Shown here: positions 1-3,980 of the stretch, piece after piece
Layout: each line of letters starts with the position of its first letter
How positions within the stretch are numbered: the first letter of the stretch is position 1
NCBI GenBank assembly: GCA_007117775.1
Contig: SKFX01000136.1
Span: forward strand, 1-6,230
Length of the DNA: 6,230 nt
Direction of reading: 5' to 3'
Source: Ilumatobacteraceae bacterium
GTDB taxonomy: Bacteria > Actinomycetota > Acidimicrobiia > Acidimicrobiales > Ilumatobacteraceae
Notes under the pieces: model-generated
Seen by the model: only the letters and a program-made list of their open reading frames with translations
The model's database searches: none
Told to the model about the DNA's origin: nothing
Translations under genes and position numbers: made by a program

Positions 1-122
1 AACCCACGATCAGCCAACGTCTTGGAAATCGCCGCCGTCAACGTCGTCTTCCCATGATCAATATGACCCATCGTCCCAATATTCACATGGGGCTTCGTAC
101 GCTCAAACTTCGCCTTGCTCAT
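1..122 (-). CDS. tuf: Elongation factor Tu, N-terminal 40 residues (partial)
   Basis: EF-Tu is the GTPase that delivers aminoacyl-tRNA to the ribosomal A site in the cytoplasm. Only the first 40 codons plus two bases are present; the gene runs off the left edge. The translation starts MSKAKFERTKPHVNIG and continues into the G1/P-loop GHIDHGKT at residues 19-26, which is diagnostic for EF-Tu. The ATG is the standard family start and has GGAG nine bases upstream. It is the last gene of the visible cluster, 73 bp after fusA, the classical str-operon position. Codon use is odd: by my count only 3 of 40 codons end in C and 14 end in T, against 22 and 3 in the first 40 codons of fusA. Identity is very sure; completeness and the origin of the codon pattern cannot be judged from this fragment. 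Confidence 0.97.
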   Translation of the reverse strand, partial: MSKAKFERTKPHVNIGTMGHIDHGKTTLTAAISKTLADRG

Positions 123-131
123 GGCAGTTGA

Positions 132-135
132 CTCC
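132..135 (-). promoter_or_regulatory. Shine-Dalgarno site of tuf
   Basis: On the minus strand GGAG lies nine bases before the tuf ATG, in the context CCGGAGTCAACTGCC-ATG. This is good spacing for a ribosome binding site and supports the ATG at 120-122 as the start. Confidence 0.75.
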
Positions 136-149
136 GGTTTCTCAATCGA

Positions 150-177
150 GTGGTAATTCGGTCAGGTGGATTGTCAA
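150..177 (-). promoter_or_regulatory. Candidate promoter for tuf in the fusA-tuf gap
   Basis: A perfect TTGACA -35 hexamer (172-177) is followed after 16 bases by TACCAC (150-155), a weak -10 with 3 of 6 consensus bases. The gap is clearly richer in A and T than the coding DNA around it. A start about seven bases past the -10 would leave a roughly 20-base leader containing the GGAG site. An extra tuf promoter is plausible because EF-Tu is needed in excess over EF-G in bacteria. The -10 is poor, so this is only a candidate. Confidence 0.35.
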
Positions 178-195
178 GATGCGGGTGTCCGGCGA

Positions 196-2289
196 TCACT
201 CGCCGCGCACCCGCTTGACGATATCGGATGCGATGGCTTCTGGCACCTGCTGATAGGTGTCGAACTGCATCGTGTAGGTGGCACGCCCCTGAGTGCGTGA
301 ACGCAGGTCGGTACTGTATCCGAACATCTCCGACAACGGCACCTGGGCGCGCACGACCTGGGCATTGCCGCGGGCCTCCATCCCCTCGATCCGGCCGCGC
401 CGGCTCGACAGGTCGCCCATGACGTCGCCCATATAGTCCTCGGGTGTCACGACCTCGACGGCCATGATCGGCTCGAGCAGTACCGGCTTGGCGGTCTCGG
501 CCGCCTTCTTGAACCCCATCTGGCCGGCGATCTTGAACGCCATCTCAGAGGAGTCCACATCGTGGTACTGGCCATCGACGAGACGGACCTTGACGTCGAC
601 GACCGGATAGCCCGCCAGCACACCCGAGTCGAGCGCAGCCTGAATGCCTTGGTTGGTCGGCTGGATGTACTCGCGCGGGATGCGTCCGCCGGTGATCTCA
701 TCGGCGAACTCATAGCCGCCGCCCGGATTGGGCTCGAGCGACAGCTTCACCACGGCGAACTGTCCCGAACCACCGGACTGCTTGATATGGCGGTACTCGA
801 CGGACTCGACCGGCTTGGTGACGGTCTCGCGATAGGCCACCTGGGGCTTGCCGACGGTCGCTTCGACGGCGAACTCGCGCATCATGCGGTCGACGAGCAC
901 CTCGAGGTGCAATTCGCCCATTCCCGAGATGACGGTCTGGCCCGTCTCCTCATCGGAACGGACCTTGAACGTCGGATCCTCGTCGGATAGCGATTTGAGC
1001 GCCTTGCCCAGCTTGTCCTGGTCACCTTTGGTCTTGGGCTCGATGGCGACATGGATCACCGGCTCGGGGAATTCCATCCGCTCGAGGATCACTGCGGCAT
1101 CGCGGTCGCACAGCGTGTCACCGGTGGTGGTCTCTTTGAATCCGAGTCCGGCCACGATGTCGCCGGCCATGGCCGCTTCGAGATCCTCGCGCTGGTTGGC
1201 GTGCATCAACAGGATGCGGCCGAGGCGTTCCTTGCGTTCCTTGGTGGAGTTGTAGACCTCGTCACCTTTGTTTACCTCGCCGGAGTAGACCCGGAAATAG
1301 GTCAGCTTGCCGAACGGGTCGGCGACGATCTTGAATGCGAGCGCCGAGAACGCCTCGTCGGTGGGTCCGCGGGTGATGACCTCATCACCGCGGGTGTTGG
1401 TGCCCTCGGCGGGCGGGATGTCGAGCGGTGACGGCAAGAAGTCGATGACCGCATCGAGCATCGGCTGGACACCCTTGTTCTTGAACGCCGAGCCACACAG
1501 GATCGGCACGAAGTCGTTCGCGAGGGTTCCGGCGCGGATGGCCCGCTTGATCTCGTCCTGTGAGATGTCCTCGCCGCCGAGGTACTTCTCCATCAACTCA
1601 TCATCGCTCGTCGCGATGGTCTCGAGCAGCTGCTCGCGGTACTGCGCAGCCTGCTCTGCCATGTCATCGGGGATGTCGACCTCGTCCCATTTGGCGCCGA
1701 GTTCCTCATCGCGCCAGATCAGCGCCTTCATCTTGATGAGGTCGACGAGGCCCTCGAAGGGTTTGGGCGATTCGGGTCCACCGGCACCGACGGGCAACTG
1801 CACGACCGCCGGATTGGCTCCGAGGCGATCCACGACCATCTCCACGGTGCGATAGAAGTCGGCACCGATGCGGTCCATCTTGTTGACGAAGCACATCCGG
1901 GGCACACCGTATTTATTGGCCTGGCGCCAGACGGTCTCGGTCTGGGGCTCGACGCCGGCGACGGAGTCGAACACGGTGACCGCACCGTCGAGGACGCGCA
2001 GTGACCGCTCCACCTCGATGGTGAAGTCCACATGGCCGGGGGTGTCGATGATGTTGATCCGGTGGTCGTTCCAGACACAGGTGGTGGCAGCCGAGGTGAT
2101 CGTGATCCCGCGCTCCTGCTCCTGGGCCATATGGTCCATGGTCGCTGCGCCGTCGTGGACCTCACCGATCTTGTAGCTCTTGCCGGTGTAGTACAAGATG
2201 CGTTCGGTCGTGGTGGTCTTGCCGGCATCGATATGCGCCATGATGCCGATATTGCGCGTGCGCTCGAGTGGGAACTCTCGCTTGGCCAT
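196..2289 (-). CDS. fusA: Elongation factor G, full length
   Basis: EF-G is the GTPase that drives translocation of tRNA and mRNA through the ribosome and, with ribosome recycling factor, helps split ribosomes after termination. The 697-residue product has normal family length. Visible GTPase motifs are the P-loop AHIDAGKT (18-25), switch I RGITI (60-64), IDTPGH (81-86), NKMD (136-139) and SAF (267-269). Domain II follows from about residue 310, domain III from about 410, and domain IV carries the tip loops GGSGQF (506-511) and YHDVDSSE with His576, equivalent to the domain IV tip histidine that reaches the decoding centre. The C-terminal domain includes GRIEGMEARG (632-641). The ATG gives the standard MAKREFPLERTRNIGI start; the best upstream Shine-Dalgarno is GGAAG (2301-2305) at a rather long 11-base spacing. 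Everything fits canonical EF-G1 in its str-operon position rather than a fusA2 paralogue. No frameshift or missing motif was seen. Confidence 0.98.
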   Translation of the reverse strand: MAKREFPLERTRNIGIMAHIDAGKTTTTERILYYTGKSYKIGEVHDGAATMDHMAQEQERGITITSAATTCVWNDHRINIIDTPGHVDFTIEVERSLRVLDGAVTVFDSVAGVEPQTETVWRQANKYGVPRMCFVNKMDRIGADFYRTVEMVVDRLGANPAVVQLPVGAGGPESPKPFEGLVDLIKMKALIWRDEELGAKWDEVDIPDDMAEQAAQYREQLLETIATSDDELMEKYLGGEDISQDEIKRAIRAGTLANDFVPILCGSAFKNKGVQPMLDAVIDFLPSPLDIPPAEGTNTRGDEVITRGPTDEAFSALAFKIVADPFGKLTYFRVYSGEVNKGDEVYNSTKERKERLGRILLMHANQREDLEAAMAGDIVAGLGFKETTTGDTLCDRDAAVILERMEFPEPVIHVAIEPKTKGDQDKLGKALKSLSDEDPTFKVRSDEETGQTVISGMGELHLEVLVDRMMREFAVEATVGKPQVAYRETVTKPVESVEYRHIKQSGGSGQFAVVKLSLEPNPGGGYEFADEITGGRIPREYIQPTNQGIQAALDSGVLAGYPVVDVKVRLVDGQYHDVDSSEMAFKIAGQMGFKKAAETAKPVLLEPIMAVEVVTPEDYMGDVMGDLSSRRGRIEGMEARGNAQVVRAQVPLSEMFGYSTDLRSRTQGRATYTMQFDTYQQVPEAIASDIVKRVRGE

Positions 2290-2445
2290 CGTCAGTTCAA
2301 CTTCCGTGAATCAGGGTGGATCGGAACGAGATCATGCGATCTCCGCACCCCGACGTCATCGCCATGGGCACGATCGTCGAGTGTACCGGCGCCATCGCCA
2401 GCCCACGCAGGAGCGCGCAGATTCGATCAGCGCACCAGGCCGGGG
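2290..2445 (-). other. Leader / intergenic region between the CBS gene and fusA
   Basis: This 156-bp gap is the longest between the CBS gene and tuf and probably holds a fusA leader. It contains a -10-like TACACT (2380-2385) with no convincing -35. It also has a 6-bp perfect stem GAGATC/GATCTC with a four-base loop (2328-2343), and GGAAG (2301-2305) as the likely fusA Shine-Dalgarno. No T-run follows the hairpin, so it is not a standard intrinsic terminator. No convincing gene is present. Confidence 0.5.
2380..2385 (-). promoter_or_regulatory. Possible -10 element upstream of fusA
   Basis: TACACT matches TATAAT at four of six positions and fits the TANNNT form common in actinobacterial promoters. 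It lies about 90 bases upstream of the fusA start. At a spacing of 16-19 bases the upstream sequence is GC-rich and has no clear TTGACA-like hexamer. This may be a weak or activator-dependent promoter, or chance. Confidence 0.25.
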
Positions 2446-2880
2446 TCAGCGGCCGTGGACGATGTAGTCGTACAGCGCCCGATTCTCCGACTCGAGTTCA
2501 CCCATACGGGTCTTGACCACATCACCGATCGAGATCATTCCAGCCACTCGTTCACCGTCGAGCACCGGGAGATGTCGGATCCGACGGGCGGTCATGAGCA
2601 CCATCAGACGCTCGACACCGTCATCGGGGCTGCAGGTGACGACATCGGTGGTCATCACCGATGCCACCTCATCAGCGAGTGCACCAGCACCACCGCTGGC
2701 GAGGACGCGGACCAGATCACGCTCAGACACGATGCCCTCGAGCGCGCCGCCATCACCTGAGACGATGAGTGCACCGATGCGGTGCTGTGCGAGTGCGGCC
2801 ACCACATCGGTGAGCGATGCCGTGCGCGCCACGGTGACCACCTGGTCACCCTTATCGGCAAGGATGGAACGAACATTCAT
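2446..2880 (-). CDS. Small protein with two CBS domains (Bateman module)
   Basis: This 144-residue protein is almost only a CBS-domain pair, a module that commonly binds AMP, ATP or related adenosyl ligands. CBS1 spans about residues 5-60 (HRIGALIVS, then GIVSERDLV, with Ser52 and Asp55 at the usual ribose-binding S/T-x-x-D position). CBS2 spans about 72-124 (VMTTDVVT, RRIRHLPVL, then GMISIGDVV with Ser117 and Asp120). A polar helix follows, ELESENRALYDYI (128-140), a tail typical of stand-alone proteins of this type, including plant CBSX3-like proteins. No signal peptide, membrane segment or fused catalytic domain is seen. I chose the ATG at 2880 because MNVRSIL starts just before the CBS fold and has a GGGGGG tract six bases upstream; an in-frame GTG at 2907 would add nine residues but would lie inside the inverted repeat. 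It sits between rpsG and fusA, 73 bp and 156 bp away. Domain identity is sure; cellular role, ligand and any link to translation are unknown. Confidence 0.93.
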   Translation of the reverse strand: MNVRSILADKGDQVVTVARTASLTDVVAALAQHRIGALIVSGDGGALEGIVSERDLVRVLASGGAGALADEVASVMTTDVVTCSPDDGVERLMVLMTARRIRHLPVLDGERVAGMISIGDVVKTRMGELESENRALYDYIVHGR

Positions 2881-2890
2881 GGCGGACCCC

Positions 2891-2933
2891 CCGTCGCAGA
2901 CCTGCACCGTTCCGGCTCAGGTTAGTGCGACGG
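2891..2933 (-). repeat. Nested inverted repeat / RNA hairpin between rpsG and the CBS gene
   Basis: The 43 bases can fold into one long hairpin with three stacked stems. The outer stem is 8 bp, CCGTCGCA (2891-2898) with TGCGACGG (2926-2933). The middle stem is 5 bp, ACCTG (2900-2904) with CAGGT (2918-2922). The inner stem is 3 bp, CCG (2907-2909) with CGG (2913-2915), closed by a three-base loop. Only small internal loops separate them. The base of the outer stem overlaps the G-rich ribosome-binding tract of the CBS gene (2887-2892) by two bases. No T-run follows, so it is not a classical terminator. It may control read-through, mRNA processing or CBS translation, or be a palindromic protein site. 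Confidence 0.6.
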
Positions 2934-2953
2934 TGCTGGGCCGCCAGGGCCGA

Positions 2954-3424
2954 TCACCAGCGGTAGTGGGCGAAGGCCTTGTTCGACTCGGCCATCTTCT
3001 GCATATCGTCACGGCGCTTCATCGCCGCACCGAGACCGTTGGCCGCATCCATCAATTCATTGGCGAGGCATTCCGCCATGGTCTTCTCGCGACGAGCGCG
3101 GGCGAAGTCCACGAGCCAGCGCACCGCCAGGGTCGTCGCCCGGCGGGGACGCACCTCGACGGGGACCTGATAGGTGGCACCACCGACGCGGCGGCTGCGG
3201 ACCTCGAGGGGCGGCTTGACGTTCTCGACGGCGCGCTTGACGGTGTCGAGGGCGGGCTCACCGGTCTTGTTGCCGATCATCTCCATCGCGTCATAGACGA
3301 TGCGCTCGGCGATACTGCGCTTACCGTGCAGCATCACCTTGTTGATCAGCTGGGTGACGAGCACCGAGTGGTAGATCGGATCGGCGATCAACTCACGCCT
3401 GGTTGCGGGTCCTTTACGGCTCAT
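2954..3424 (-). CDS. rpsG: 30S ribosomal protein S7
   Basis: S7 is a primary 16S rRNA-binding protein that starts assembly of the 30S head and lies next to the E-site tRNA. The product is 156 residues, the usual bacterial length. It begins MSRKGPATRREL and contains the conserved LINKVMLHGKRSIAERIVY (26-44), EVRSRRVGGATYQVPVEVRP (about 74-93), RWLVDFARARREKTM and the C-terminal MAESNKAFAHYRW. The ATG is seven bases past the rpsL stop; a GAGAG lies directly against the ATG, too close to be a good Shine-Dalgarno, so start selection probably depends on ribosomes finishing rpsL. In Escherichia coli S7 represses its operon by binding the rpsL-rpsG spacer; the 7-base spacer here leaves no room for such a site between the genes. 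No anomaly was seen in the protein. Confidence 0.98.
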   Translation of the reverse strand: MSRKGPATRRELIADPIYHSVLVTQLINKVMLHGKRSIAERIVYDAMEMIGNKTGEPALDTVKRAVENVKPPLEVRSRRVGGATYQVPVEVRPRRATTLAVRWLVDFARARREKTMAECLANELMDAANGLGAAMKRRDDMQKMAESNKAFAHYRW

Positions 3425-3431
3425 CTCTCGA

Positions 3432-3803
3432 TCACTTCTCGGTCTTGGCGCCGTAGCGGCTGCGGGACTGCTTGCGGTTCTTCACCCCGGCGGCATCGAG
3501 CGCACCGCGGATGATCTTGTAGCGCACACCGGGCAGGTCGCGCACACGTCCACCGCGTACCAGCACGATCGAGTGCTCCTGGAGGTTGTGTCCCTCACCG
3601 GGGATGTAGGCCGTGATCTCGATACCGCTCGACAGACGGACGCGGGCCACCTTGCGCAGCGCTGAGTTCGGCTTCTTCGGCGTGGTCGTGTACACCCGGG
3701 TGCACACCCCGCGGCGCTGGGGTGAACCCTTGAGCGCCGGGGTCTTGGACTTGGTGAACTTCGAGCTGCGCCCCTGGCGGACGAGCTGCTGGATGGTTGG
3801 CAC
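3432..3803 (-). CDS. rpsL: 30S ribosomal protein S12, GTG start
   Basis: S12 lies at the decoding centre of the 30S subunit and sets translation accuracy; it is the classical streptomycin target gene. The product is 123 residues. The start codon is GTG (3801-3803), chosen because it gives the family start MPTIQQLVRQGR and has AAAGAGG (3810-3816) six bases upstream. The hallmark TTTPKKPNSALRK (39-51) is intact, with Lys43 unchanged, followed by YIPGEGHNLQEHS (66-78). At residue 88 the usual GGRVKDLPGVRY reads GGRVRDLPGVRY: the codon at 3540-3542 is CGC, arginine. Asp89 is present. The C-terminus GVKNRKQSRSRYGAKTEK resembles mycobacterial S12. The gene is first of the str group, 177 bp after rpoC, and is tightly spaced to rpsG. 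Confidence 0.98.
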   Translation of the reverse strand: MPTIQQLVRQGRSSKFTKSKTPALKGSPQRRGVCTRVYTTTPKKPNSALRKVARVRLSSGIEITAYIPGEGHNLQEHSIVLVRGGRVRDLPGVRYKIIRGALDAAGVKNRKQSRSRYGAKTEK

Positions 3804-3809
3804 GCAGAA

Positions 3810-3816
3810 CCTCTTT
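3810..3816 (-). promoter_or_regulatory. Shine-Dalgarno site of rpsL
   Basis: AAAGAGG on the minus strand is six bases before the GTG at 3801-3803. It supports GTG as the true start of S12; no ATG in the frame nearby would give the conserved N-terminus. Confidence 0.8.
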
Positions 3817-3904
3817 CGTAACGCTGAGAACTGACCGTCGACGGGCTCATACCCCGACGGGTGATCGACTGATGTGCACGCCCCGATGGCGCACAGGCAT
3901 CACA

Positions 3905-3933
3905 AGGCTATGTGCCCGGCGATGCTGCGCCAA
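3905..3933 (-). promoter_or_regulatory. Weak promoter candidate upstream of rpsL
   Basis: TTGGCG (3928-3933, 4 of 6 bases of the -35 consensus) and TAGCCT (3905-3910, 3 of 6 of the -10) are 17 bases apart, about 100 bases before rpsL. In GC-rich DNA such matches arise by chance; only the position favours it. Confidence 0.18.
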
Positions 3934-3980
3934 CCTTGGACCGCGACCGGTGCTCGCACCCGTCATCGACCCTGTTCGGC

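Larger units (their letters stand above)
3804..3980 (-). other. Intergenic region between rpoC and rpsL
   Basis: This 177-bp gap separates the RNA polymerase genes from the str group and is a natural place for a promoter or partial terminator. I see a bulged 8-bp hairpin at 3873-3895 (TGTGC and GCC pairing with GGC and GCACA, with a two-base bulge) and a short GGTG/CACC stem at 3949-3960. Neither is followed by a T-run, so no standard intrinsic terminator for rpoC is visible. No gene is supported here. Confidence 0.5.

Noticed and set aside
2297..2395. 32-codon minus-strand frame starting MAPVHSTIV and ending seven bases before fusA
   Set aside because: The position would suit a leader peptide, but no Shine-Dalgarno precedes it, it overlaps the possible -10 element, and frames of this length are common by chance.
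2032..2760. Plus-strand open frame of 242 codons spanning the fusA start and CBS gene
   Set aside because: It is antisense to two real genes and to the gap between them and shows no family motif; a high-GC shadow frame.
2881..2907. Upstream GTG start adding nine residues to the CBS protein
   Set aside because: The extra residues are not part of the CBS fold, the region is occupied by the inverted repeat, and the ATG at 2880 has a G-rich tract at six bases and gives the usual family N-terminus.
2513..3514. Long plus-strand open frame of 333 codons
   Set aside because: It lies opposite rpsG and the CBS gene, both firmly identified. Its composition (Arg, Ser, Thr rich, then Gly/Asp/His rich) is that of an antisense frame in GC-rich DNA, with no recognisable domain.
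3949..3960. GGTG/CACC mini-hairpin after the rpoC stop as a terminator
   Set aside because: The stem is only four to five base pairs and no T-run follows it on the minus strand.
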